Below are positions 47,901-60,658 of a stretch of DNA of 64,000 nucleotides, in pieces. The first letter of the stretch is position 1; every line of letters begins with the position of its first letter. Source of the DNA: Apteryx mantelli (Eukaryota; Chordata; Aves; Apterygiformes; Apterygidae); contig NC_090020.1 in NCBI RefSeq assembly GCF_036417845.1, positions 31,976,425 through 32,040,424 of the forward strand, given 5' to 3'. The position numbers were made by a program, and so were the translations under genes. The notes under the pieces were generated by a model. It saw only the letters and a list, made by a program, of their open reading frames with translations, searched no databases and was not told the origin of the DNA.

Positions 47901-50900
47901 ATCCTTTATGAAAGCTCATACTACATCTGACCAGCTGGTATATTGTCTCAGAAATCCTGCCCTATTCTACACTTCAATCTCTCTGCCAACTTTAAGAACA
48001 TGTAATGTGCTACCAACCATCCTTTCCAGGGTGTGGGTCATCCTGCCGAGCATCGTAATTTAAGAGCTGCTCCCGCTCCACCTCCTCATTGGCAGCCTGC
48101 TCTGCTGCTGGCTCTACAGCCTCTCGCCCAGCTACATGTTTTGCATCTTCATACAGATTCAGTCCTTTCTCTGGCTCAGGCAGCATCTCCTTAGGGCCTG
48201 CGGAAACCTTGAGTGAATCCTGGGGGGTTTTTGGTTCACTAAAAAGCCTCTCTTCCTCTGCTTTAGGCTCCTGTTTTCTGATGGCAACAAGGTCATTTCT
48301 TCTTTCTGTAAACAATAAAAATCACTCTGAGTACAAAACATAATGCCTTTTAGTGGCAGCAAAAGTTAGAAACCTTAAATAAATACTGCTTTATCTTTCT
48401 CATTCAATACCTATTTCTCCTCTGAAGGAACATCTTTCAACCACATCAATTCCAAAGAGAAAGAGACAGTAGTAGTCCCCTGTTTTCACACTAGAGACAG
48501 CTGCAGAATGAGATTTGTGAAGTCGACTGTGGTTTTGTTCAATATTAACAAATTCACACTTCTACCTACTTAAAATTTTGATACATACAGTTAATAAATT
48601 GGGCAAGTGAAGTAGAACCATTTAAATACAAAACTGTGATGTTCTGTGTAAGTATCTGCTATCACAGCATTAGAGGTATGCAAAAAGAGGTTTCTGTATG
48701 TGTTGCATTTCATTATTAACAATAAAACTGATTTGGTATTCAGAAATAGTTTAGAACAAAGCAGTCACATGGGCAGTTTTGCAAGTAAAACAAAGCTGTT
48801 TTTATTTTTAAATATGGAGGTGCAGTGCAGGAAGGCTATTGCTTTCAGCAGCCATCACCAAATCTTTTTTCCTGTGTATCTGTATTTTTGACTAAATAAC
48901 ATCAGGATACATTTTGCCTGAAGAAACTGTACAGAGATGTTGTCTTGAATAGTTAGTTTTCTAAAATGAGAGCTGCAGTACTTCCAAGATTGTATTTTAA
49001 GACAGCACATTAGAATAATTAAAGAGGAAACTGAATTTCTAACATGCACAGCACTATGCAAGACTGAGGCAGTAGTAGCCACCCATTCAAATTAATAGTT
49101 TCTCAGAGTTGAATGCCAAAAGCAACCATTAAGTGATCTAATCTGATTTCCTGCATATCATTTCCCTTACTTACATTTTACCCAGTGAAAACATATTAAG
49201 GGCAGGAACGTGTGTTTGCTTGAAGTCTTAACTTTCAGTTATCCCTTATGGATGGGTGGGGCGCTAGGTGTGTCAGACTTAATAAACAAGCAAATTTTAA
49301 AGGTTCTTAAAAATCTTTGCTTCCAAAAGCAGGACATTTTCTCCATAGCAAATCAGGGATATGACTACACACTTGTAAATATTTTTCTTTTCTTTTCCTT
49401 TACATGCAATGTACGTCAGTTACAACACATGAACCAGTAGCAATGCTGGTAATAAAAATGCTTGAACAGATAATTAATTGTATCTCTCCATAGTGCAGGG
49501 AAAATTGATTATGATTCAGTCTAGTAGTGTAACTTTTTCCATTTTAATCTTGTATATAATTTTTTTTAAAGAATGTTCCATTAAATTTCAAGCCCTATTA
49601 CCCAAGTTGCTTATTAGGATGTCAGTGATTTCTGTCTCACCTTTAGCCTGAGGAGAGTCTGTCCTTTTTGCTGTAGGTACTGCTCTGGGTTCATCTTCAT
49701 CAGCTTTCTGCTGTTCCAGGCCAGCCTGCTGGAACTCCTCTTGCTTAAAGGCAGGCAGTTGAACATTAACCTATAAAGTGAATGCACACAGACAGGCATT
49801 GGTCTAAACACAGAGGATTTGGTAATGAAAGTTATATCAAAATTCAATAGCAAAAAAGTGTAAACACACTCAGAAATATTTTAACTGAACTCTTTATTGG
49901 TGATGGAAGTAGCATACAATCTTGAGCATGCAATGATGTTACTAGTGTATTACAGACATCACGAGAATTTAACACTCTTTCTCTAATACCTTTCCATCTA
50001 ACTGCAGCTAAGTGTGAGGTTATTGTTCTTGGTCAATGTTTCACAGGAACACAACAAACAACTAAGGGTCACAAAATTGTAGTAGTGCACACTTCTCCAG
50101 TGTTGCCCTGTTCACATGTCAGGACTAGCAGTGCAATTAAAACTGATGGCATTGACTAGCACAGCAACATTACAGACTCATAGACTCTGCTGTGGGCACA
50201 CAGTTTGTTATTTTCTGTGTTAAATATGAGTGTTACAAATATCCTTATTTACTTGAGCTTTGGAAAACACAAGGAATAATATGATAGCAATATTATTTGA
50301 AGGAATGGGGTGGGGGGAAGAGAGAGCAAGAGAGAAATTCATCTAATAGGACAGAGCAGAGGCATCAGACAGCCTCTTGTCAAAAGTTTAATCTAAGATC
50401 TTATCCAAGACATTAAACATAGATGATACATAGGGCTAAATGTTTTCAAACGTAAGTTTTATCTGTAACATAGTTTGAGATAAAGAGAAGCTGACTATCT
50501 TCCTATGCAAGATAGTTCCTGGTCTATTAACTCAGCATAGCAAAATATTTCTTAACAGCACATGGTTACCTTTTTGACTCATATCAATCAATCTACAGAG
50601 ACAGATAAACTGAGTTTGGACATAATCAGGCTTCAGTTAATCAAGGGTGCACAGAACTGGACTAAAACTATGTTGAATGCAGGCTTAAGAGAAGAAAAAA
50701 TTTAAATCAACCAACTAGACAACAATATCCTTTTAACATGATGGAGCTCACTTAAGAATTTAAGCACTAGTACTAGACTGCTCTCAGAGCCTGACACATC
50801 TGACCTCCTTAAAGATTAATGGCTAAGATGTACACTAGCTTGAAGCTCTTCCAGTTCAGCAATTAAAATTTTATGTGTAACTCTTACTCATATTAGTATT

Positions 50901-53900
50901 TAATTGGCCGAGAGCTATGCCAATTCAGTTTGCACAAACACAGAACATGAAATTGTGCCTGGAGCCTGTGTTGCTCTATACCAGCTTCAGCTCAAAAACC
51001 AGACTGTAATGAAAATGCTTATACTATGTATTTTTTACAATAGATGTGGAGAGAGGACAAGTATACAGGTATTTAGAAATGTAAACATTTTTACACCTGA
51101 TACTATATCAATGAATAGGAAACCTTATGGTATGAAAAGCTTTTTGTTGACCTTATGATGTTTAATATGATTGTTGATAAACTGTAGCTGCCTATTGTTC
51201 TTAAGAAGGTCAATAGAACACAGGGCTGAGAACTGTTCACCTGGCCATTTGCAAACATGTCTGTGGAAAGAAATGATTAAATAATCAAGAAACTAAAGCT
51301 GTAGAGGATTTGTAGGACGTTTACTTGTTTACATTTTGAAAATGTTTAAACTTGGCCAAACCCAGGCAGAACTAAAGACCTTGTTGGGTGAACACCATCC
51401 AGTTCAACATCAACAGATAATCTAACATTAACTCTTATGAAAGCTGGGGAATAGGAATGCTTATATATTACCTATGCTAGGAATGTTTATATATTACCAC
51501 AAAATATTTGGTTAATTTTTCACAATCTCCCTGCAGTCATTAATACATAAAAATGCTACATTTAAAGAAGCATCTTTGTTATAAATAGTTCAGTCTCTTG
51601 AAGTCACTCTCTGCAGTAGAAATCAGAGAAAGAACATAGACTATTTCTCACTTTAAGCTGGGGCATGAATTCCTCTGTAAAAATACTGATCCTGCACTTA
51701 ATAGCAAGAAACCACTCCTTAAAGAAACACGCAAGAACACTTAACTTACATTATCTTAAATGTCTAACTTGGCAATTTTTAACAAGTGTCAAACTAGCAG
51801 TGCGTATGCTGACAATTTTTTACATTGAAGTGGTTTGTCTTCTGGATAAAAGAGATAATTATTGGAACATTGTGTACTCCTCAACTGAAGGGTATACATT
51901 GCTCCACAAAAGAGAGCTGTGAGAATAAGCTGTGCATTTATTAACCAATCATCTCTCCATTTTCTTTCTCAGATTTATTTTAATTCTGATTTTTCCGTTA
52001 CATAAGTATTTACATCTTGCAAACTCAACATGAAAACAAAAATCGCAGGAGCCCAGCTACTGTGATCTGTGAAAACAGGAATTATTCCAGCTAAAAACAC
52101 TGGCTTATAGATTTCTAGACGGTCACCTTGCACTAATGATAAATAACTCAGCCTTTATACAAGCCAAAGTTGCAAGCCTTGTGTGAACAGAGAAGTGAGA
52201 AAGTTACCACTTGACATAAGAAACACTGTCCTGAATACTGGGGAACACAACCAGACAGCATTTATTTAGGCTGCAGCTATATTACTGGTTATCTCATCTG
52301 GGACCATCCTATAGCTTGGACAGGGCAGATTATCCTTTTAAATTGCTGCCTACTTTGAGCCAGGATTTTCTCCAACTCTGGAACTTGCTGAAAGAGGCTA
52401 AAAACATGCTGTAGAGGAGCTTAAGCCAAACTCCCCAGTTTCCTTCTGGGATGACTTCCCCCTCCAAACTGAAATTGGTCACAAGGGAAATGAAACCCAT
52501 GTTGGTACAGTACAAGTAACTTTAACAAATACCTGCCTGAAAGCAACACTAGAAGTTAAGTTGAACTCCTCTTTAGGATGCCCTACCCCAGGTCAACTTT
52601 CCAGATGGTCAGCATTTTCCTTCTTGACATCAATCAAGATACTTTTGTTGAACAGGGTTTCCCTAGTCACCTCCAAAAGATGGACTTTTTATTTCCTAAT
52701 TTATCTGACGGTGTCATTAAAAAATTAGAGTTGGACAACAAGAGCTTTCACTTCTTTTTGAAACAGTAAATGACTAGTGGTTCCTGTCCATCATGCTTCA
52801 TTCATTTTGCAGCTGTCTCAGACAACGAAGATCTCACAGCTGCACGCTCTAATAATGATATATGGTATTTCAGACTAGCCTTGGTTCTCCCACTTCAGCA
52901 GTCCCTCTTCCACCATTTTACAGAAAGGATTTGTAGGAGGAGAACAGAATAGACACAGACTGGAACAAAGAAGGGAACCATTATCTGAACCTGGAGGGAT
53001 CTTGTGCAGATGATACTTCAGCCACTTTTATCCCCACCTTTTTCCAGCTATTTGCAAAACCAACTTCAGCTCTAGTTCCTTTACCATTTCCATTTATGAA
53101 GTCATCAAATTGTTTCTTCTATTAGCATTTTCCTAACTAAAGAGTAAAGGGCATATACTATCAGAAAACACACGTGCCTTTGCAATGACAGCTGGCCACC
53201 CACGTATGGGGGAAAGGCCCAGTGGTGAACACATATATAACTTCTGTCACAGCTGCACATAGTCCTGAAGACACAACAGTTTGGTACATTTACATAAATT
53301 AATTGACTTCTGCACAGAGGCTTCACTGCATGTGCCCAGTACCATCAGCAGCAAGCATAACCTATCCCTGCTCTAATCCCACTTCACTGAAGAAATATCA
53401 ATAATTAACATGCCAAGACAACAGGATGATCTGAAGTTTCTTTTTCTTGAGGATTTTTTCTCCTCCCACACACCGCAGGAAGAAAGAGTGGGCTGGCATG
53501 TAGCCACCACATTTGGCAAGCCTGCCCTATTTTAGTGAGCCTTCTCATGTTATGTACAGCAACGCCTTTTGCAGTTCAACTCAGCATGTCCAAAAACGAC
53601 AAGGTAAGATGTTTGACCTTCCCCTCACTCCCACCGTACAAGCTTGAAATTGGTATTTCTGTGAAAACTCTTAACTGATGAACCTTTAAGTGCCTAGTGA
53701 AGACCTATGGACTATAGTGTCATACTCGAGCCTTGCTGCTACTCTGAAGTGATTCATACTAAATTTATCCTCATCTTTAACATGCACTTGTAAATACAAA
53801 GTGACTAACTCATTTAACAAAGTCAAAATGAGCTGTGGACCAAAGTTCAGAGATGTAACTACACCTGACCAGACTCTTCACCACTCCCAGCACCACCTCT

Positions 53901-56900
53901 CAAATTCTGTCCATCTCTCAGAGTCAGAGTAATTTGGAGAATAGTCAGTCTTTCTGCCTGGTTATTACCTTCATATCATTCAACTTCACATAAATCAGAA
54001 ACATTCAACAAATGCGAAAAAGCTCTACAAAACTTTGCAAGATGGGCTGATGTTAGCTGAGGATGAAAGGAAGGAGAGCCCCTTGAGAATTACACAGAAA
54101 AAGATTTTTAGGAAGTTATCCACACCTTACCTGGAGAGTCTTGCTGGAGTCTTCTGAGAAGTCTTTGTTTTCTTTGATCTTTGGTACATAACTGCCTTTT
54201 TTTGTAAGCTCATTTATACTTTCTTCACATTGTTCTTTTAATTCTTTCATCTGGTTGATGCATTGTGACCTGGAGGAAACATTAAAAAGTTAGCAATTGT
54301 AACTTTTATCCGCATCTGTAATAAAGAGAAACACTTTTCTAAAAAGTTTCCATAAACTGGTTTATTCCTTTCCTGCACTTAAGCTTGAAAAGATACTAGA
54401 GAAACCGGGGGTGTTAACCTAAATCCTAAGGACAAACCTAATATGCAGGTGGTCCAACTTCCACTGGAAAAAAATTAATTTAAAGTGCTTTTGTGAGACC
54501 AGTTCAACAAGCTATGTAAGTTTTCTTGCCTTGTATTAACCAGTTCATTTAAGTAAAGTTGAAAATCAGTTTTGATCCTTGAAATATTTCTGGTATGAGA
54601 ACAGAAATATGGATTTTGATTTTAGATAGGAAGAGAAAATAGGAAGGAACTAATTCAAAGCCATTTTTATGGTAAATAGAGGCAAGTTACTGTTAGCCAA
54701 CTAAATGCCTTTGCTCAATATTTTACCAAAGTGCGGTGTTGCAAGATATAAGAAAACAGTATGTAACAAAAATAGAGTTCTTCAGTGGCTATTATAAGCT
54801 CCAGTAGGGATATTTTCTAAAGATTCAAGTGTTTAATATTTTATATACTTTACTACTGTTGCACAGTGCCATAAGTGCCTTAACCTTCATAATAGTAAGA
54901 GTCTTCCATCTGCAGTTCTGTAGCCTGCCTTTCACTCACAGCTCTGTAGCCTTTCCCCTCAGCTGTCCTAGGAGTGCCTTTCCTGAAGCTGCCTGGGTAG
55001 TATTTCCCCTTTTTGCTCTCATGCTGCTGTTCTTGTGCCATTATTCTCACAGCCTTGCACCTGCAAACCCCAATAGCGTTGTCATGCTGGGCTTTTCATG
55101 GGAAGTGACTGCCATCAGTGCAAGATCACCCATTCTTCCCCATCCTCTCCCTACCCCGTTTTGTAGCTTTTGGTTTATACTGGAAGAAAAGCCAGACTTA
55201 GCAAATAAACTAAATAAGCACTAACAGTAATACCTATGCACAATGCTCAGCAATCAGTCAGCATACAACTCTATGTGCGTTTTGATCCCATCATGAACAA
55301 GAACAACAAGTAGTGGGTTTGAGCAGGTCCCAATGACAATTACATCATGCTAGGGGAAAGCATGGCGAAAAATCGTCACCATCATCGTTGTCATCAGCAC
55401 CCGCCGTGCTGCAGAACATGCCTGGGGAGGAGGCTTGGCTGGAGACCACATTGCTTCTCTTCCTGGCTGGCTGTTGTGGCAAAGGGTTTTCTCCCCCTTT
55501 TCTTTCTCTCCCTTTCCTCTTTTTCTTTTTTTTTTTTTTTTAACTCCTCAAAGGTAACTTTGAATAACTTGCATGCCAGAAGATGCAGACCCCAGAAACA
55601 CATCTTTGCACATGGAAAACCTCTCCACATTAGCTGTACAACAACACAGTTAACATGTTGCAAGTTTTACCCCCCTTCACTGAGGAAAGGGGATGAATTT
55701 CCCAGCCTGGCTCTGTCATAGTATTAATTCCCCCTGCTGTGTAACAACAGCTGGTTTAGACAAGCATGGTCCAGTTTCTCACACTGCAAATAAGGTACCA
55801 CATAATCCAGAGGAATTGTCGGGGCATGTGTCCTCTAAGGCAGCAAGTCACTCACTCGTACTGCATTATCATTCTTCCCCACCCTTCCTTTTTAAAAGCA
55901 AAAAATTTGCTCTGTAGTTCACATCTGGAAAAGAAAAGGAGTGTTTGACAGATGTGCTATCAGCTGACAAACTAATTACCTTTATTACTGTTTCTTCCAT
56001 TTCATACACTTACTACACACTATTTTGTGATTCTGCTAACACTAGAACATGGAAGAGTCATCAAAATAAGCAGTGCATCATAAGTTGGTGAACATCAGAG
56101 ACTATAAAACAAAGGCTTGAGTTATGTACACATTCATTAATTTCTTGGAAATCGAGGAAATTAGAATCACCTGCATCTCAGTTTGGGAGCTGGAGAGAGA
56201 GACAATAAATTGCAAAGTTGGAGAGAGAGCAAACATTTATAAATGCTCTTTCATCCCATACTGCACATGAAAACAAAGTTCATGTAACATCTGTGACAAA
56301 TTCATTTTGATTTTACCAGCTATGAAGGAATTTCCTTCTTGCAAAACAGAAATTCTGGAGATAAAGATACTCTATTCATACATACAAAAACCCAAAGCAT
56401 AAGAACAGCACTAGTTTCTCCACATTATCCCATCAATGTGACATACTCCAAACATGCAAAACTAGTACTCTTAAAATTCAGTCTCTGTGGCTTGTTTTAT
56501 CTTTCACAAGATTAAACAATGAGAAATAGAGTAACTTTGTCCGTCAGGAGCATGTATCATCAACTCTTTTTATATATATATCAAAAAGGTGATTCTTTCA
56601 CTCACACTCTTACACTTACCAGGACTGCAAATATTAAGCTAACTATTGGACTTGCTACAGGTAACATTTCCAAAGAAGCTGGCAGAGAGAAAGAAAACAC
56701 AAGTTCCTAGGAATTAAAATGCACCTGAAATTTCAAATTGTTTTAAAAGTCTGAAGTCCTTCGTTTCTTTTTAACTGCTGCAGGGGAGACGGGATAGTGT
56801 TGGAAGGAAGGGGAGCGTCTGACTTGTCCACGCTCTCTGGCTGAGTGAGCTCTGCTGCGAGCAGACAGGACTGCGTGTAGTATGTGCCCAGGGGTCCTGG

Positions 56901-59900
56901 TCAGTCAGTTCCCAAGGAACATACATGCCTCTTGCATGCAGCAGCAGTAAGTTCACCTAACTCACTGCTGACTTCTGTACTGAAAATGCTAGGCCCACTC
57001 AAAAAATCTGCTAAAATGAAAATCTTTTCCCTGACTTAGAGATCTCCCAGTTTACTTCATATGGGAGGAAGGACTTTCAAGAGCACAACAGATAACTTAA
57101 GTGCTTAACTTGCTTCTCCTACCTTAAAAAAACAAAAAAACAAACAAAAAAACCCCTCTCCTGTGAAAAATAAGTTCAGATTTTGCAGCAATCTGTTTAT
57201 TTGAAACACCAATTCACATTTACTGTATCTGAGGTAGTGACGTGAGAGTGGGGCAGGAAACAAGCTCTTCAGAATTATATCCACCCCCTTTTTTAAATGG
57301 TCAATTGCTAATTTAATATTTTTTCCAATAGCCTACAAATCTTGAAACCACCAGCTTGTCCAATTTTGCACAGCAATGCTTATTCAGTTCTCCCTAGTTC
57401 TAATCTAATCTAACACTATCAGCCATTTCTCATCCTTGTATAAGGTTTCCAAATGACAGTTCCAGACAGTCCCCGAAGCATTCTGTATACACATACTTCA
57501 TATTTTTCCACCAGGGTGCTGGGCCTATTCAGCATGCTATTTTTGAAAAGCAACCCTTAGCCATGACATAGCTTCAAGAGTAAGATGCATTGAAACCGCT
57601 CCTTCTCTAACTGCTGCCAACCCCCTGTGTAGCAGAACAAAATATGACTTTGTAGGTTGCAACAACAATTTATATATCTTTTCTGTGCCATATCACTGAT
57701 TTATTTTAACTTCTCAATGACCACTTAAGTATTATTCAGCTGAACTAGTGAAGAAAACTTAACTCCTCGACTGAGGACACTTGGTTTTGTGTATATCCAT
57801 GGAGGGACTGCAGGAGATATTACAGGGTTTGGCATTTATTGCATCTGCCTCAGGACAGTGTGAAGGCAGAAAAAAAGGCAGAAAAACTAGCTGCTTAGTC
57901 GCTGTTCAGCCAATACCATACTAAATTATCGCTCCTGTCTCTACATCTACCCTGACCCAAACAAACACTGTATAGGCAGCATAGCTTCATCACTATCACT
58001 TGTCCAGTTTTTCACCTTCAGCCAACCTTGATCCTGGAGCTGTACCCTGCAGATGCGATCTTCTCCTCTTTAACAAAGAAGGATTCAATACATTATACTC
58101 CCATGAGCAGGGATGGGAATCCCTCTGTCTGGGATTTCCTCAATAGAGCCGTACTTGAAAGGAATGCACAAAACATGGGCATTAAGCCTGAGCTTTCAGG
58201 AATCACACTTACTCTATTTGCTTTGTATTCCTTGTCTGCACTTGTACATAAATCCAGTTTCAAGGATTCACCTCTCATGCACAGCATGACTGTAAAGCAC
58301 TATGAACACATTTAATCTTGCTGACCTCAGCCTTCCAAGAAAGATGCTGGCAAACAGATATTCTTCACCAGCTAGCAGAGAACTATCAGAGGTCCAGGAG
58401 CTCTGTCCTTCATCTCTACAGCAAAGAGATGGAGACTTACTACCATGGTGTAACTAAGAGAAAAATGGTACTTTAACAGACCTGTAAGTGCAAATGACTT
58501 AACAGAAGTTCAGTACAAACTTAGGTCTTTGACTTCCTTTTCTGTTAGAAGTCCTAAACTTTTAGAACTCTGCTAATATAGTCTGTCTGGGTCATCACTA
58601 TTAAATGAGTAATAATATCTTTAAAAAAAAAGTATACAACCAACAAGTAATCACTAAATATCCTAAATGCAATAATACTAATCTTTAGTTCTTAAGTGTG
58701 TGTGTGGGGGGGGAACATATTTCAAGTTCGGCTTGCAGAACTCCAGTTCTTTGTGACTGCCATGTTGAGTTTTTAAATCAGAATTCCTACAAAATTTGAA
58801 TAAGAAGTGACTGCTATAAAAATAAATGCCAATGGAACAATTATATTATTGACAGAGAATCACTATGAGAGCACACAAAAACAAAAGCCTTATTGGCTAA
58901 CAAGGTATATCTGTGTGTCAAATGGAAGATATAATAGGAGGTGGAGGGATAAGAACATTTTGAACAGCTTGACTAGGCAGAAAAACAGGAGAAATTCCTA
59001 GAAATATCAGAAATGTGTATTTAATGAAGAGATGCTAATAAGCACTTGTGTTCAGTTATCCATGACATACAATTCAGTGGGAAATTTCTTCCAAAAATTT
59101 GACTAGGTATGGATGGTAGACATGGTCTGACTAACTCTACCAGAAACTTGCTGTGTGACCTCTGGCAACTCAATAGAGTACAGCTTCTCAAAGGGTATTC
59201 CAATATCTTGGTCCTTAAGCTTCTCCAGCCTTTAGCCTCTTTGTGTCCTAGTTTCCTCCCCATCTCTAAAATGGGAATATGGCTACCTTTCTCCTCCTCC
59301 AATGGAAGGAACATCAAGAATCGTGGAAGAAGTCCATGGATGCTGAGATGCTGGGGGCTGCAAGGACTAAAAGTCTACACAGAATTGCAGTTATATTCTC
59401 TTTTTCAAGATCAACTGAGAGCAATTTTAGATAAAGTGTCAGGTGTTACTTTCATCTTAAACTGTATGCCTATAGAAGGCATTTCACCTATCAAAAGAAT
59501 ACTTCAGGTTATAACCAACTCACCTACAACTCTAGAAGCTATTGTTAAAAAAACAACACCCCCCCTCCCCCCAAACAGACTTACAGGTCATATGAGAACT
59601 TCCTCTGAAGGTTAGTTTGGTTCTTCTGAAACCGGTAAACATCCAGCTGCAGCCTTCCATATTCAGTCTGTAACTCCTTCAGGTGTTCTGACCAAAACAG
59701 GATTATCAGATAACAGATCTGATAGCAAGCACACTTCAACTCCATCCATCATATTCATTGTATTTTGTAGACAAATACTTAGACAATTGCAGAATTTATT
59801 CATCATCAAAGATGCACAGGATTTGATAAGACTCAATAAGCTTTTCAGCCTAACATATACTAACAAAAACTGCATAACCTAGCTTTTGACCCCCTTTTCT

Positions 59901-60658
59901 TCATAAGGAATACTCTAGCTTGTTTGCAACCTCTGGCTCTGCTGGGTTTCAGCCCAGGAAGTCTTAATGTCTATGAAAGACCGATGGCAACATAGTATGA
60001 AATACCATTCATGTTTATTAAAGACAAGCTTACAATTCTTCCTTGAACAATATGCAATTTACAGCTATGTTCCTCAAAAACAGAGCAGTCTGTGATTTAG
60101 AGTTTTTTTGTTTTGAAACATCATCCATCATGCTATAACACTAGGATTTCCTTGTTCCTGACAGAAAACTTTGTGTGAAGGCATCAAAGAACTAACAGGG
60201 TATTTGCCAGTTTACAGAACTTACTGATCAGTTCCCCCAGACTTTGGGGGCATAAATTGCTAGCAATGATTTTGAAGCACCAACACAAATAGAAATTAAT
60301 TAGGCCAAGTTTTCTCATTCAATGTGTAAGTTTGCAAATTTCCTCAGTGCCAAAATGCATAACCCAACCACCTTAGGGAAGAATGCAAGAATATGCTACA
60401 AAAGGTAGAATGAAGACTGCAGGAGTCCTACATAGGCAGCTGAACTCTGTGCACACAGAGGGTCTAAGTCACAGCAATTCCCAAACTTTCCCCCTGACTT
60501 GGGGAAGAAAGGAAGCATCTGAGAAAGCTCTGATTAACACAAATCTTAAAAAGAGGTCTAAAAATCCAATACAAGAGTGATGCATAACTGTATTAAGACA
60601 TACCTTGTAGACTCTGGATCAATCGCTCATTTGTTGTGATGTTATTCATCAGTGTTGC
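44902..60658 (-). CDS. GOLM1: GOLM1, Golgi membrane protein 1 (GP73/GOLPH2), 5'-partial: last seven coding exons
   Basis: GOLM1 is a type II Golgi membrane glycoprotein with a short cytosolic tail, one membrane anchor, a lumenal coiled coil and an acidic C-terminal part. Minus-strand coding exons in transcript order are 60604-60658, 59585-59687, 54131-54269, 49641-49770, 48018-48305, 45312-45434 and 44902-44969. They sum to 906 bases (301 codons plus TGA), all joins in frame with GT-AG. The first exon starts in phase 0 at residues ATLMNNITTNERL, matching human residues near 104. The tail, anchor and furin-site region lie right of the window. Residues 1-90 are heptad-like (coiled coil) with QKNQTNLQRKFSYDLSQCIN, nearly as in human. 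N-glycosylation sequons NIT (6-8) and NQT (41-43) are kept. Residues 100-239 are Glu/Gln/Ala/Pro rich and diverged. DENEAESETDKQAALAG (257-273) is the conserved C-terminal block. The end, VEERQRL, lacks the terminal NHT sequon of human. It is convergent with NAA35, as in human. Confidence 0.95.
45313..45434 (-). other. GOLM1: GOLM1 penultimate exon with possible read-through tail
   Basis: The exon ends with a normal donor (CATG then GTAAAA). If it is not spliced, the frame continues for about 16 codons into a basic sequence (GKRKKKKPNSF...) and stops at 45259-45261. The Lys run comes from the T12 tract at 45292-45303 and its neighbours on the plus strand. This would replace the final 22-residue acidic tail with a basic one. 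No evidence shows that it is used. Confidence 0.3.
48016..48023 (-). other. GOLM1: Weak donor after the large GOLM1 exon
   Basis: Only a junction at 48018/48017 (GATG then GTTGGT) keeps phase with the next exon; the nearby GTAGCA would break the frame. The donor departs from consensus at +3 and +4. Retention would end the protein two codons later (Gly-Trp-stop). Confidence 0.7.
49771..54130 (-). other. GOLM1 intron, nothing else recognised
   Basis: This 4.4-kb intron holds only random short ORFs and the 26-bp tandem repeat at 51452-51503. Its boundaries are the donor at 54130 and the acceptor at 49771-49772. Confidence 0.8.
51452..51503. repeat. Two-copy 26-bp tandem repeat
   Basis: TAGGAATGCTTATATATTAC at 51452 recurs with one change (C to T) at 51478. 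It lies in a GOLM1 intron. Confidence 0.85.
54270..59584 (-). other. Largest GOLM1 intron in the window
   Basis: This 5.3-kb intron contains T and A tracts (for example a long T run near 55527-55541 and A-rich CAAAA words near 57126-57150) and a GT/G-rich tract near 58700-58713. ORFs up to 131 codons occur (54829-55224, plus) but show no domain or conserved look. Confidence 0.75.
59145..59285 (+). mobile_element. MIR-like ancient SINE, interrupted
   Basis: CTTGCTGTGTGACCTCTGGC at 59148 and the downstream words TCCTAGTTTCCTCCCCATCT and CTAAAATGGGAATA are the two hallmarks of a MIR core, here about 65 bases farther apart than in the usual element. An internal insertion or a deep rearrangement would explain this. 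The element sits in the GOLM1 intron between 54269 and 59585, on the strand opposite to the gene. Confidence 0.6.

Noticed and set aside
48010-48315. Treating the 101-codon minus-strand ORF as a separate gene
   Set aside because: It is the large GOLM1 exon (48018-48305) plus intronic ends; both neighbouring exons join it in frame.
54829-55224. 131-codon hydrophobic ORF in the largest GOLM1 intron
   Set aside because: Pyrimidine-rich DNA gives Leu/Phe/Ser-rich frames by chance; no upstream acceptor, domain or conserved look.
59109-59615. 168-codon plus-strand ORF
   Set aside because: It runs through a MIR-like SINE and then antisense through a real GOLM1 exon (59585-59687).
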